The notes under the pieces: model-generated
Database searches by the model: none
What the model saw: the letters and a program-made list of their open reading frames with translations, nothing else
Told to the model about the DNA's origin: nothing
Position numbers and translations under genes: made by a program
Source of the DNA: Bacteroidota bacterium
Lineage (GTDB): Bacteria; Bacteroidota; Ignavibacteria; Kapaibacteriales; NICIL-2
Direction: 5' to 3'
NCBI GenBank assembly: GCA_019695345.1
Contig: JAIBAE010000020.1
Coordinates: 1-59,722 of the forward strand
Length of the DNA: 59,722 nucleotides
Part shown: piece by piece, positions 44,338-53,357 of the stretch
Position numbering within the stretch: position 1 is the first letter of the stretch
Layout of the letters: every line of letters begins with the position of its first letter

Positions 44338-45231
44338 ATGGCTCAGATTAAGGGTTTTTTCACCGGAACTGTTTGGAACTTATTACTGCTCCTTTTCGCC
44401 TTTGTTGGAGATTTAGGAAGTTTTAGTACGGTTGTTTATGCACAAACGCCCGATTCTGTTAAAAATTCAACGCATGGATTTGTGATTTGGCGTGATTTGG
44501 AATGTACCTATTGCGACGGAAAACAGCTGATTTCGGGAATTTCCGGTATTTCTGCTACTCAAGGTTATGTAACAGCCGGGGTGGTTGTAGGTATTACCGC
44601 ACTTGTTGCTACCGATAACTTTTCTGAGATAGATCAATATTTCAGGGATGTTGCTTTGCGCAGCCAAAGCGCAACAAATCATGATGTTTTTAGTATTGCC
44701 AACGAATACGGAAATACTGCCACCGGAGTTATTATTGGCGGAGGCATTTACACGGGCGGTTTAGTATTTGGTGATGAATCTGTACGTACAACGGGGCGTT
44801 TAGTATTTGAGTCGTTGATAGTTGCAGGTATTTCTACAACAGTATTAAAGGGTGTAATTGGCAGAGCACGACCGTATACAAATACTACAGACCATACCTA
44901 TAAACCATTTGCTTTTAATAATGATTATTATTCGTTGCCATCGGGACATGCTACAGTTGCGTTTGCGGTAAGCACCGTGCTTTCGGAACGGATTGGGAAT
45001 GTATATGCAAGTATTGGCTTATACGCTTTAGCGGGTTCGGCCGCAATGGGGCGCATGTACTTTGATAAACATTGGCTTACCGATGTACTGTTAGGCGGTT
45101 TTATTGGTACTGTTTCCGGTATTGCCGTTGTTCGCGCCAACGAACGCTGTACTCAGTCCAAGAGTAAAACGTCCTCGCAGTTGTTTCTATATCCTACAAC
45201 ACATGGCATAGGGTTAACGTATTCTTGGTAA
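44338..45231 (+). CDS. Exported PAP2-family lipid phosphatase
   Basis: 297 residues, N-terminal signal or anchor about 1-35 (ending VVYAQ). The three phosphatase motifs are present: KGVIGRARP (KxxxxxxRP), LPSGHA (PSGH) and GRMYFDKHWLTDVLLGG (a G-for-S variant of SRxxxxxHxxxD). The family hydrolyses phosphatidic acid, undecaprenyl diphosphate or lipid A phosphate in the envelope; which one is not clear. Four or five membrane helices surround the motifs, fewer than in typical six-helix PAP2 proteins. It is a single gene ending 37 bp before F1 copy 16. Confidence 0.88.
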   Translation: MAQIKGFFTGTVWNLLLLLFAFVGDLGSFSTVVYAQTPDSVKNSTHGFVIWRDLECTYCDGKQLISGISGISATQGYVTAGVVVGITALVATDNFSEIDQYFRDVALRSQSATNHDVFSIANEYGNTATGVIIGGGIYTGGLVFGDESVRTTGRLVFESLIVAGISTTVLKGVIGRARPYTNTTDHTYKPFAFNNDYYSLPSGHATVAFAVSTVLSERIGNVYASIGLYALAGSAAMGRMYFDKHWLTDVLLGGFIGTVSGIAVVRANERCTQSKSKTSSQLFLYPTTHGIGLTYSW

Positions 45232-45268
45232 ATCATACTATACGATAGCCGTTTGAAAACAAACACAC

Positions 45269-45334
45269 GTTCTCATCCGCAGAGTAAGGATGTGATTTGC
45301 TTGAGTTTTGGTGCGGTCAGGCGATAGCAAAAAA
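45269..45334 (-). repeat. F1 repeat copy 16
   Basis: Right arm CCGCA (45277-45281), left arm TGCGG (45312-45316), then TCAGGCGATAGCAAAAAA. The left end lies 2 bp after the der stop codon. Confidence 0.75.
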
Positions 45335-45336
45335 TA

Positions 45337-46659
45337 TTAATCGTCGTCGGTTCTTCTGCGGTTCTTTTTGCGGAAGATAAAACTAACCGGGACACCTTCT
45401 AAATCAACATGGCGGCGTAATGCGCGCTCTAAAAATCGTTTGTACGAGTCGGGCATTAAGTCCGGGTGGTTTGTAAAGAATGCAAACACAGGCGGCTCGG
45501 TTTTTACTTGTGTAATGTAGTTAATGCGTAAGTCTTGCGCCTTAACCGCCGGAGGTGGCGTGCGACTGATTTCATCCAAAAGAATATCGTTTAATAGCGA
45601 GGTACCTGTGCGACTTGTGCGGCGTATCTGAATTTGTTCTGCCATTTCCACAAGTTTGGTGATGCGCTGTTTGGTTAATGCCGAAACATACACTACGGGA
45701 ATAAAATCGAACATGGCAAGTTGCTCGCGCAGGTTTTTAGTAAAGTTGTCTGCCGTCTTCTCGTCTTTTTCTATTAAGTCCCATTTATTAACCGCTATAA
45801 TAACACCTTTGCGTTGCTCTACAACATCGTGAATAATCTGTTTATCCTGATGCTCTAAACCAAGCGTTGCATCAAGCATTACAATGGCAACGTCGCAACG
45901 TTCTATTGCCCGCATGGTACGCAGAACGCTGTACATTTCTATGTTTTCTTTAACGGCACTTTTACGGCGGAGTCCGGCAGTATCAATTAAGATAAATTCT
46001 TTGCCGTAGTATTTTAATACACTGTCAATGGCATCGCGGGTTGTTCCGGCAACGGGGGTAACTATCATGCGGTCTTTACCAAGTAACGCATTGGTGATTG
46101 ATGATTTCCCAACGTTAGGACGGCCAACAACGGCAATCTTTAAACGCGAATCTTCTTCGGGTTTTTCTTTAGAAAATGCCTCAACGGCTGCGTCTAAAAA
46201 GTCGCCCGTGTTGCGCCCGTTTAATGCCGAAATCGGGAATACCTCTCCCAAACCAAGCGAATAAAATTCCATCGAATCAGCATCGCGGCTTGCGTTGTCC
46301 GATTTATTAGCGCACAGAATAACAGGTTTATCCGAGCCACGCAAAATCTTAGCAATTTCTTCATCTGTAGGCATAATACCATCTACAGCATCCACAACAA
46401 ACAAAATACTGTCTGCCTCGTGGATTGCCAAAATCGCCTGTTCGCGTATAGCTTTATCAAACAATTCATTGCTATCGGGTACAATACCGCCGGTATCAAT
46501 CAGGGTAAACTGAATCCCATTCCACTCTGCCTGGGCATAAAGCCGGTCTCGTGTAACGCCGGGTTCAGATTCCACAATCGCTTCCCTCCGCTCAATAATA
46601 CGGTTAAACAGCGTAGATTTCCCAACATTCGGACGCCCAACAATAGCAATTACATTCAT
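45337..46659 (-). CDS. der: Ribosome-associated GTPase Der (EngA)
   Basis: 440 residues with two tandem GTPase domains and a C-terminal KH-like domain. The first domain starts MNVIAIVGRPNVGKSTLFN and has DTGG and NKSD. The second starts near residue 175 with VVGRPNVGKSSITNALLG and has DTAG and NKWD. Der helps assemble the large ribosomal subunit and is essential in most bacteria. Length and motifs are standard. It starts 211 bp after pfkA ends on the same strand, with the pfkA terminator between, so it is probably an independent unit. Confidence 0.97.
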   Translation of the reverse strand: MNVIAIVGRPNVGKSTLFNRIIERREAIVESEPGVTRDRLYAQAEWNGIQFTLIDTGGIVPDSNELFDKAIREQAILAIHEADSILFVVDAVDGIMPTDEEIAKILRGSDKPVILCANKSDNASRDADSMEFYSLGLGEVFPISALNGRNTGDFLDAAVEAFSKEKPEEDSRLKIAVVGRPNVGKSSITNALLGKDRMIVTPVAGTTRDAIDSVLKYYGKEFILIDTAGLRRKSAVKENIEMYSVLRTMRAIERCDVAIVMLDATLGLEHQDKQIIHDVVEQRKGVIIAVNKWDLIEKDEKTADNFTKNLREQLAMFDFIPVVYVSALTKQRITKLVEMAEQIQIRRTSRTGTSLLNDILLDEISRTPPPAVKAQDLRINYITQVKTEPPVFAFFTNHPDLMPDSYKRFLERALRRHVDLEGVPVSFIFRKKNRRRTDDD

Positions 46660-46740
46660 AATATCTCAGTCGTAAAAATAAATCGTCTGCAAAATTCCGA
46701 AGAAAAAACTACTTGGCAGTATATCGAACGGTAAGTTTAT

Positions 46741-46770
46741 TCTGCTATCGCAAAAGCACCAGACCTATTA
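46741..46770 (+). repeat. Degenerate F1-like left end (copy 17)
   Basis: TCTGCTATCGCAAAAGCACC resembles the F1 left end, but the stem arms are lost. It lies directly beyond the pfkA terminator. Confidence 0.35.
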
Positions 46771-46772
46771 CA

Positions 46773-46809
46773 CAAAAAAAACAGTACATCTGCATTGCAG
46801 AATGTACTG
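46773..46809 (-). terminator. Intrinsic terminator of pfkA
   Basis: CAGTACAT-CTGCA (46782-46794) pairs with TGCAG-ATGTACTG (46796-46809, one bulged A). On the minus strand it is followed by eight T residues. Confidence 0.92.
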
Positions 46810-46869
46810 CTATAATAATCCCACATCCTGCAAACTCCGCACGGTGCGGATTTACCAAAAACGTAGTTT

Positions 46870-47826
46870 TTACGCTAATAACGTGGATAATTCCACCAAG
46901 TATGGCGGTAACTGTTTGCGTTTTTCCCACGTTTCGTTTAATGGCGTGTAGCTTACATGATGATTGCTTTCACCCACCATAACATCGGTTTTTCCGGCTA
47001 ATAAAGCATTTACAGCTACAGAGCCAAGGCGTGTTGCCAACACTCTATCGCGCACTGTTGGCGAACCACCCCGCTGAATGTGTCCCAAAATGGTTACGTG
47101 CGAATCAATATCATATCCTTCTTTTAACATGCGCGATACATCACCGGCTCCGCCAAGTTCATCACCTTCGCCAACAACAATAATTGTCCGACGGTTAGAA
47201 TGTTCCTTAATGCGTCCGGCTAAGTCTGCTAAATCGGTATGTGTTTCCGGGACTGCGATTGCTTTAGCACCACAGGCAACACCAACATCCATAGCAATAA
47301 AACCTGCATGGCGTCCCATAACTTCAATAATAAACACCCTCCCGTGCGATTCCGCTGTATCGCGGATGCGGTCTATCGCCTCGGCTGCGGTATTAATTGC
47401 CGTATCATATCCAATAGTATAATCCGTACCATATAAGTCATTATCAATAGTTCCCGGCGTACCGACAATGGGGATATGATGCTCGTGATACAAATAATGC
47501 GCCCCGTGAAACGTGCCATCACCGCCGCAAGCAATTACACCTTCAATCATTGCATCTTTCAGGTTTTTAGCAGCTTGTGCCCTACCTTCTTCCGTCATAA
47601 ATCGTTTAGAGCGCGCCGTTTTTAAAATCGTTCCGCCGCGCGAAATAATATTGGCACTATCCTTTGCTGTAAGGTGTACAAAATCACCATACATCATACC
47701 CTCATATCCATTCATAATACCAATTGGCTCAACACCAATAGATAAACACGTACGTATAACAGCACGCACATGTGCATTCATGCCCGGCGCATCGCCACCG
47801 CTTGTAAAAACTCCTATTTTCCGCAT
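46870..47826 (-). CDS. pfkA: ATP-dependent 6-phosphofructokinase
   Basis: 318 residues from ATG 47826 (MRKIGVFTSGGDAPGMN). An upstream frame start at 47859 adds 11 residues that are not part of the family. Motifs seen are FTSGGDAPGMNA, CGGDGTFHGA (Gly where PPi-type enzymes have Asp) and GTPGTIDND (Gly where PPi-type enzymes have Lys). These point to the ATP-dependent glycolytic enzyme. Substrate-binding regions VIEVMGRHAGFIA and GHIQRGGSPTVRDR are present. It phosphorylates fructose 6-phosphate in the cytoplasm. A single gene with its own terminator. Confidence 0.95.
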   Translation of the reverse strand: MRKIGVFTSGGDAPGMNAHVRAVIRTCLSIGVEPIGIMNGYEGMMYGDFVHLTAKDSANIISRGGTILKTARSKRFMTEEGRAQAAKNLKDAMIEGVIACGGDGTFHGAHYLYHEHHIPIVGTPGTIDNDLYGTDYTIGYDTAINTAAEAIDRIRDTAESHGRVFIIEVMGRHAGFIAMDVGVACGAKAIAVPETHTDLADLAGRIKEHSNRRTIIVVGEGDELGGAGDVSRMLKEGYDIDSHVTILGHIQRGGSPTVRDRVLATRLGSVAVNALLAGKTDVMVGESNHHVSYTPLNETWEKRKQLPPYLVELSTLLA

Positions 47827-47943
47827 AACGTATATTCTCCCTGGGATTAACTTTCTCAAAACTAATGAATACTTTACCGTATGTACACGCTAATTATTGC
47901 AAACACAAAACATTGCCAAACCTTAACACTCGGCTATCTTTTG

Positions 47944-47951
47944 TAAATTTG
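47944..47951 (+). promoter_or_regulatory. Candidate -7 box (TAnnTTTG) of trhO
   Basis: TAAATTTG, 103 nt upstream of the start. The long leader contains no hairpin that I can recognise. Confidence 0.35.
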
Positions 47952-48053
47952 CATGCGCTGTAATGCGGATATACCGATTGAAGCCGTCAGGTCTTTACTA
48001 CCTGACTTTATTATATATACACATCCGTTAACTTTTTACAAGAGTATAGCAGT

Positions 48054-48797
48054 ATGAGTTCACCAACAATACTAAACATATCCACCTACAAATTTGTAGA
48101 GCTTACACAGGAACAAATTACCGAATGGCGTCCTGTTTGGAAAGCAGAGTGCATAGCACGCGAGTTACGCGGTACAATCCTGCTTAGCCCCGAAGGTATA
48201 AATGTATTCCTTGCCGGAACCCCAGATCAAGTAAATAGCTTCTGGGCATACCTAACGGCAATCGAACAATTTGCCGATATGGAATACAAACCAAGTTATA
48301 GCCATACCGTTCCCTTTAAAAGAATGAAGGTGAAGCTGAAAAAAGAGATTATACCAATGGGGCATAATATCAACCCAACATTATTTACCGCACCACGTGT
48401 AAAACCACAAGAGCTAAAACAATGGCTTGATAACAACAATGATGTTATAATGCTTGATACCCGTAACCTCTACGAAGTAGAATTCGGAACATTCGATAAG
48501 GCACTTACGTTCGATATCAAACACTTCCGTACCTTCCCCGAATATGTGGCAAAACTCGACCCCGCACTTAAGAACAAGACCATTGTTACGTTTTGTACAG
48601 GCGGTATCCGTTGCGAAAAGGCAGGCGCGTACATGATTGAACAAGGGTTTAACAACGTGTATCAATTAGATGGCGGTATACTAAAGTATTTCGAAGACAC
48701 CAACGGCGCACACTACAACGGTGGATGCTTTGTATTCGACGACCGCGTATCGCTTGACCCCGCACTTCAGCCCGATATGGATGAAGTATCAATATAA
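48054..48797 (+). CDS. trhO: tRNA uridine 34 hydroxylase TrhO (rhodanese family)
   Basis: 247 residues. The N-terminal acylphosphatase-like half includes LRGTILLSPEGINVFLAGT, and the C-terminal rhodanese domain has MLDTRNLYEVEFGTF and the active-site loop TFCTGGIRCEKAGAYM (Cys at the catalytic position). TrhO (formerly YceA) makes 5-hydroxyuridine at the wobble position of certain tRNAs in an oxygen-dependent reaction. The C-terminal zinc-binding extension of some homologs is shortened here (YNGGCFVFDDRVSLDP remains). The ribosome site is weak. A hairpin ends the transcript unit. Confidence 0.92.
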   Translation: MSSPTILNISTYKFVELTQEQITEWRPVWKAECIARELRGTILLSPEGINVFLAGTPDQVNSFWAYLTAIEQFADMEYKPSYSHTVPFKRMKVKLKKEIIPMGHNINPTLFTAPRVKPQELKQWLDNNNDVIMLDTRNLYEVEFGTFDKALTFDIKHFRTFPEYVAKLDPALKNKTIVTFCTGGIRCEKAGAYMIEQGFNNVYQLDGGILKYFEDTNGAHYNGGCFVFDDRVSLDPALQPDMDEVSI

Positions 48798-48820
48798 CAA
48801 TTCAACATTGTCATCTTCAC

Positions 48821-48862
48821 TCAACGAAGCACGGTCAGTAGCCGTGTTTCGTTGAATTCTTT
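48821..48862 (+). terminator. Terminator-like hairpin after trhO
   Basis: TCAACGAAGCACGG (48821-48834) and CCGTGTTTCGTTGA (48842-48855) form a 14 bp stem with one wobble, followed by ATTCTTT. It covers a possible TTG start at 48852 of the next gene, supporting the ATG at 48873. Confidence 0.8.
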
Positions 48863-48872
48863 AAATCATATC

Positions 48873-49304
48873 ATGAAATTATTTCTCGTTGCAATTCTTT
48901 GTGTAGTAGTACCATGTTTGGCTTGGATGCCACAGGCAGAAAATGTACAAACTACATCTCTTACTCAGGCAGATTCCACCGCGCCGCCAACAATAGAATT
49001 CTCGCCAAAGTATCTCACTCTCACCAAAGACACCTCGCGCTTTTTGGTAACGGAAATTAAAGTATTAAATCGTGGTGGTGCACCATTACACATCAGTAAA
49101 GTAACGCCATCGTGCGGATGCGCAGCCGCAACCGTCATCAAAAATCCTATCTACCCGCTTGATATAGGTAAAATCCGTTTACAAATCAATACCGATACCA
49201 TCAAAGATACTCTAATGCGCGTTGAATATGTTATAGAAAGCGATGCCGAAACATCACCAAATGTGTACAGTGTTTGGGTACGCAATCCCTCTGCAAAGAA
49301 ATAA
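48873..49304 (+). CDS. Exported DUF1573-family protein
   Basis: 143 residues from ATG 48873. Signal peptide about 1-22 (MKLFLVAILCVVVPCLAWM). The mature domain has VTEIKVLNRGGAPLHISKVTPSCGCAAATV, the hallmark of DUF1573, with the PSCGC motif and a beta-sandwich of the abnormal spindle-like type. These Bacteroidota proteins are exported and of unknown role; PSCGC cysteines may be linked or bind metal. It is a single gene after the trhO hairpin. Confidence 0.9.
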   Translation: MKLFLVAILCVVVPCLAWMPQAENVQTTSLTQADSTAPPTIEFSPKYLTLTKDTSRFLVTEIKVLNRGGAPLHISKVTPSCGCAAATVIKNPIYPLDIGKIRLQINTDTIKDTLMRVEYVIESDAETSPNVYSVWVRNPSAKK

Positions 49305-49316
49305 GATTATATTGTT

Positions 49317-49381
49317 TTCTGCTATCGCCGGACCGCGCCGAATGCTACCTACAAATATATCCCGCCAAATGCGGGAAAGTA
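49317..49381 (+). repeat. F1 repeat copy 18
   Basis: TTCTGCTATCGCCGGACCGC with left arm 49333-49336, right arm GCGG (49371-49374). An alternative local hairpin CCCGC/GCGGG sits at 49361-49375. It starts 12 bp after the stop codon. Confidence 0.75.
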
Positions 49382-49492
49382 TCGTACCTATCATACTACA
49401 CGGTGTAACATACCTTCCTTATAACAGAAATCTAAGAAACTTTGTTTGATTTTTCTTTACGTCCGGCAAGGTGATTGTTTTATGATGTAACG

Positions 49493-49557
49493 TTCTTTCC
49501 GGCAAGAGGTTGGTTATTGCAAGATTTGAGGCATGGTGCCGACCTGCGATAGCAAAA
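49493..49557 (-). repeat. F1 repeat copy 19
   Basis: Right end TTCTTTCCGGCA (arm 49500-49504), left end TGCCGACCTGCGATAGCAAA (arm 49537-49541). With copy 18 it makes a head-to-head pair. Apart from these, 49305-49784 shows nothing. Confidence 0.75.
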
Positions 49558-49784
49558 AATGAAATTCTATTTGCAATGTTCGCCTACATTAATTACGTTG
49601 CATGTGGGAATGCAATACGATGTATCGTGGAATGCGTGCCCAGTACATACATCCTTCGCGATACACCTACTCTCTACCCCTCTCCGCCTTACGTTGGGTA
49701 CATCACAACTGATGGAAACATGACTGCACAAACCTTATATATAGCAATAGATTTCCTCACACTTATTATGGGAGTAAAAAGAGT

Positions 49785-51923
49785 ATGAAAACGTACGACG
49801 TGCAACACATCAAGAATGTGGCACTGCTCGGGCATAGCGGCTCGGGCAAGACAACGCTTGCGGAATCCATGCTGTTTGAAAGCGGTACTATTAGCCGCCG
49901 CGGAACAGTGGAAGAACGCAATACGGTATCGGATTACACGGATATTGAACACGAACGCGGTTCTTCGGTTTTTTCTACAATGTTAAACTTAGAATGGCGC
50001 GATTACAAAATCAACATTATTGATACACCCGGGTACGATGATTTTATTGGCGAGGTAGTGGCAGCTTTACGCGTGGCAGACACAGGCGTTATTGTGTTAA
50101 GCTCGGTTAACGGTGTAGAAGTTGGAACAGAACTTATATGGCGATATACGGAACAGTATAAAACACCTACGCTCTTCGCTGTCAACAAGCTCGATATGGA
50201 GCAATCCAAATTCGAGCGAACGGTGGAACAAGCCAAGGAACGATTTGGCAGAGCGGTTACAGTAGTACAATATCCAATCAATGAAGGCACAGGGTTCGAT
50301 AGCATTGTGGATGTTTTGAAAATGACAATGTACAAGTTCCCACCCCAAGGCGGCAAACCAGAAAAACTTCCTATCCCGGATTCCGAACGAGAAAAAGCCA
50401 ACCGATTACACAACGAACTCATTGAAGCAATTGCCGAAAACGACGAAACACTTATGGACAAATATTTTGCCCAAGGTGAACTTGATGAAGATGAAATGCG
50501 TAACGGCTTAAAGAAAGCTATGATTCGCCATCAACTCTTCCCGTTGTTCTGTGTATCGGCTAAAGCTAATATGGGTGCGGGGCGTATTATGGGCTTTATT
50601 GATAATGTTGCCCCAAGTAGTAACGAGCTTGCCACACCAATTATGGATACAAACGGAAATCCAATTCCGTGCGACCCCAACGGACCTCCGGTAATGTTTA
50701 TCTTTAAGGCAATTAGCGAACCTAATGTGGGAGACATGACGTTCTTTAAAGTGCAATCGGGAACTATTAAACACGGCATGGATTTAATGAACGCCCAAAC
50801 AGGTGTTCACGAACACATTGGTCACTTATACATTGTGGATGGTAAAAAACGCGAAGAGGTTCACGAGCTTGTGGCAGGTGATATTGGTGCGGTAGTTAAA
50901 CTCAAAAACACGCACGTAAACAATACACTGCACGAGAAAAACAGCTCGGTGGTTGTTCCATCCATCGAATTCCCGCGGCCTAAAATCAGAATAGGTGTAG
51001 AAGCAACAAAAAAAGGCGAAGAAGAAAAAGTTGGTACGGCTCTGCATCAATTACACGAGGAAGACCCAACGTTGGTGGTAGAACATTCCCACGAATTACA
51101 CCAAACCATTTTATACGCACAAGGCGAAATGCACTTGGGAGTTGCAAAGTGGCGTTTACATAACCGCTTTAAAGTTGATGTAAACTTTGTTGACCCAAAA
51201 ATTCCGTACCGCGAAACAATTCAACGTCAATCGCGCGGGATGTACCGCCATAAAAAACAATCGGGCGGTGCCGGACAATTTGCCGAAGTTCACATGATAG
51301 TAGAGCCATATCATGCAGGAATGCCACCGCCGGCAGGTATAACCGTTCGCGGTACCGAAGAACACGATTTACCGTGGGGCGGCAAACTTGTATTCCTTAA
51401 CTGTATTGTTGGTGGTGTAATAGATGCACGCTTTATGCCGGCAATACTAAAAGGAGTTATGGATAAGATGACCAACGGTCCGCTAACGGGTTGCCACGCA
51501 CGCGATATCCGTGTGGCAGTATTTGATGGCAAGATGCACCCTGTGGACTCCAACGAAGCAGCATTTAAAACGGCGGGTATTCATGCGTTCAAAGATTGCT
51601 TTATGCAAGCCGACCCAAAACTACTCGAACCAATTTACGATATAACCGTAACAGTACCCGATGAATTTATGGGCGATGTATTAAGCGATTTACCATCGCG
51701 CCGTGGTGTAATTATTGGTATGGACACCGACGGGCACTATCAAAAAATCAACGCACGAATGCCACTTGCAGAATTAGATAAATATTCATCGGGGTTACGC
51801 GCCATGACTCAAGCCCGCGCTACATACACAGCCGAGTTTGCAGAGTATCAGCCTGTTCCGCCAATGGTACAACAAAAACTTGTACAAGAATACGCTGCAC
51901 ACGGCGCACATGCTGAGGAATAA
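49785..51923 (+). CDS. Elongation factor G paralog (EF-G2-like), atypical GTPase
   Basis: 712 residues with full EF-G architecture: G domain (1-280), domains II-V, including the domain IV region PYRETIQRQSRGMYRHKKQSGGAGQFAEVHM. The G1 loop is GHSGSGKT (16-23), not AHVDHGKT. The switch I RGITI motif is replaced by RGSSV (58-62), and switch II reads DTPGYDDF (80-87) with Tyr84 where canonical EF-G has the catalytic histidine. NKLD (G4) is intact. From memory, a similar Bacteroides EF-G2 has been reported to work without GTP hydrolysis. This protein is therefore not the housekeeping FusA. It may support translocation under particular conditions. Confidence 0.9.
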   Translation: MKTYDVQHIKNVALLGHSGSGKTTLAESMLFESGTISRRGTVEERNTVSDYTDIEHERGSSVFSTMLNLEWRDYKINIIDTPGYDDFIGEVVAALRVADTGVIVLSSVNGVEVGTELIWRYTEQYKTPTLFAVNKLDMEQSKFERTVEQAKERFGRAVTVVQYPINEGTGFDSIVDVLKMTMYKFPPQGGKPEKLPIPDSEREKANRLHNELIEAIAENDETLMDKYFAQGELDEDEMRNGLKKAMIRHQLFPLFCVSAKANMGAGRIMGFIDNVAPSSNELATPIMDTNGNPIPCDPNGPPVMFIFKAISEPNVGDMTFFKVQSGTIKHGMDLMNAQTGVHEHIGHLYIVDGKKREEVHELVAGDIGAVVKLKNTHVNNTLHEKNSSVVVPSIEFPRPKIRIGVEATKKGEEEKVGTALHQLHEEDPTLVVEHSHELHQTILYAQGEMHLGVAKWRLHNRFKVDVNFVDPKIPYRETIQRQSRGMYRHKKQSGGAGQFAEVHMIVEPYHAGMPPPAGITVRGTEEHDLPWGGKLVFLNCIVGGVIDARFMPAILKGVMDKMTNGPLTGCHARDIRVAVFDGKMHPVDSNEAAFKTAGIHAFKDCFMQADPKLLEPIYDITVTVPDEFMGDVLSDLPSRRGVIIGMDTDGHYQKINARMPLAELDKYSSGLRAMTQARATYTAEFAEYQPVPPMVQQKLVQEYAAHGAHAEE

Positions 51924-52012
51924 TATTACTGTATATTTACACGTATGTGTGGTATAACGCATACGCAGGGAAATAGGGTGGCAGAAATGCTACCCTATAT
52001 TTTTTGTAGACA

Positions 52013-52085
52013 TGTTTCCCTCCTCTGCCGAAGCAACCCAAACTGCGCGCCAACCCTGTGCGAACCGAACGTTCTACTTCGCGGA
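52013..52085 (+). repeat. F2 repeat copy 6
   Basis: GTTTCCCTCCTCTGCCGAAGC, then GCGCCAACCCTGTGCGAACC and GAACGTTCTACTTCGCGG. It has the same block order as copy 5. Confidence 0.65.
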
Positions 52086-52227
52086 GTTCATTACGTAATC
52101 TGATTTCCCACAGAGTTACACAATGTTGTTCACAGAGTTCACTAACAGTCTAACAATTTGATTTGTGTTTATTTGTGTTATTCGTGGTTACCACACACAC
52201 GATAACCATTGTTTTGATGTAATGGCG

Positions 52228-52288
52228 CTTTCCCGCAATTGATTGTTTTGTTTTGGGTAAGGCGCGGCGCGGTCTGGCGTTAGCAACA
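52228..52288 (-). repeat. F1 repeat copy 20
   Basis: Right end CTTTCCCGCA (arm 52233-52237), left end GCGGTCTGGCGTTAGCAA (arm 52269-52272). Upstream it shares CACGATAACCATTGTTT with the flank of copy 7, hinting at a longer original element. The rest of 51924-52367 is non-coding. Confidence 0.75.
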
Positions 52289-52331
52289 ACATATTTCTAT
52301 AATTCTGCCTGCGTGCACGCAAAACAGATTG

Positions 52332-52339
52332 TAGTTTTG
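52332..52339 (+). promoter_or_regulatory. Candidate -7 box (TAnnTTTG) of the asparaginase gene
   Basis: TAGTTTTG, identical to the atpD -7 box, 29 nt before the start codon. No clear -33 element. Confidence 0.4.
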
Positions 52340-52367
52340 CAAAGTTTTTATCACTACAGCAAAACCC

Positions 52368-53354
52368 ATGAGTACCAAACCTCGTGTTGCAATCATTTTT
52401 ACCGGCGGAACTATTGCATCCAAGCTTGATGAAGCGTTTGGTGGTATAGTGCCATCGCTCTCGGCAAACGAAATTTTAGATGCTATCCCGGATATTCAGG
52501 AATATGCCGATGTTGAAGCTATTGAATATGGTAAATTTCCGGGACCGCATATCACGCCCGAACGGATGTTTGAGATTTCTCGTATAGCACAACAATACGT
52601 ACAACGTGCAGATATAAACGGCGTTGTTGTTACGCACGGAACCGATACGTTAGAGGAAACTGCATTCTTTTTAGACTGTACAATTAACAGCCCTAAACCT
52701 ATTGTTGTTGTTGGCGCAATGCGCAACTCCAGCGAACCCGATTGGGATGGCCCGCGCAACCTGCGTGATGCAATCCTGATAGCAGCCAACCCAAAGTTCT
52801 GCAACATGGGAACAATGGTCTGTTTGGCGGGAACCATTAACGCGGCTTCGGAGGTTTCCAAAACAGACACCGAAGAAATCAACACATTCCGTTCGTTCGA
52901 TTTTGGACCCATTGCCCGCATTGCCAACGGCGAGATTCTGCTATACCGCACACCGCTTCACCGCGAAGTATTTGCCGTGCAACGCGTACCGGCAAAGGTT
53001 CCGCTATTCAAGTGTTACAGCGGCATGTCGGGCGATATCATTCACTTTGCCGCAACCAATGGCGCCGAAGGAATTGTAGTAGAAGCAATGGGTGTTGGCA
53101 ATGTTCCGCCGGCGGTGTATTACGAGCTTGTCAACATTGTGCAAAAGAATATTCCCGTTGTGCTTGTATCGCGCTGTCCGGTTGGTCGCACCGAACACAT
53201 TTACGCCTACGAGGGCGCAGGCAAACAACTCTACGATGCCGGGGTAATCTTTGCCGATTTCCTTAACGGACAAAAAGCACGCATCAAGTTATTATGTGCG
53301 CTTGGTGCCGGATACACGCTACAACAAATACGTAGTTCGTTTGAGTGGGTATAA
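52368..53354 (+). CDS. ansA: Type I (cytoplasmic) L-asparaginase
   Basis: 328 residues without a signal peptide. The first active-site motif is FTGGTIAS with Thr15 as the nucleophile. The second, VVTHGTDTLEETAFFL, carries the Thr-Asp pair. A third conserved block, GEILLYRTPLHREV, and MGVGNVPP near the C-terminal half are also visible. The enzyme hydrolyses asparagine to aspartate and ammonia. Lack of export suggests a low-affinity, cytoplasmic catabolic role. It is a single gene with a candidate promoter and F1 copy 21 starting 4 bp after its stop. Confidence 0.93.
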   Translation: MSTKPRVAIIFTGGTIASKLDEAFGGIVPSLSANEILDAIPDIQEYADVEAIEYGKFPGPHITPERMFEISRIAQQYVQRADINGVVVTHGTDTLEETAFFLDCTINSPKPIVVVGAMRNSSEPDWDGPRNLRDAILIAANPKFCNMGTMVCLAGTINAASEVSKTDTEEINTFRSFDFGPIARIANGEILLYRTPLHREVFAVQRVPAKVPLFKCYSGMSGDIIHFAATNGAEGIVVEAMGVGNVPPAVYYELVNIVQKNIPVVLVSRCPVGRTEHIYAYEGAGKQLYDAGVIFADFLNGQKARIKLLCALGAGYTLQQIRSSFEWV

Positions 53355-53357
53355 TGT

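Noticed and set aside
46870-47826. PPi-dependent phosphofructokinase
   Set aside because: GGDGT and PGTIDND carry the glycines typical of ATP-dependent enzymes, not the Asp/Lys of PPi enzymes.
49785-51923. Housekeeping fusA
   Set aside because: Switch I and II motifs are atypical, and no rpsL/rpsG/tuf genes are adjacent as in the canonical str operon.
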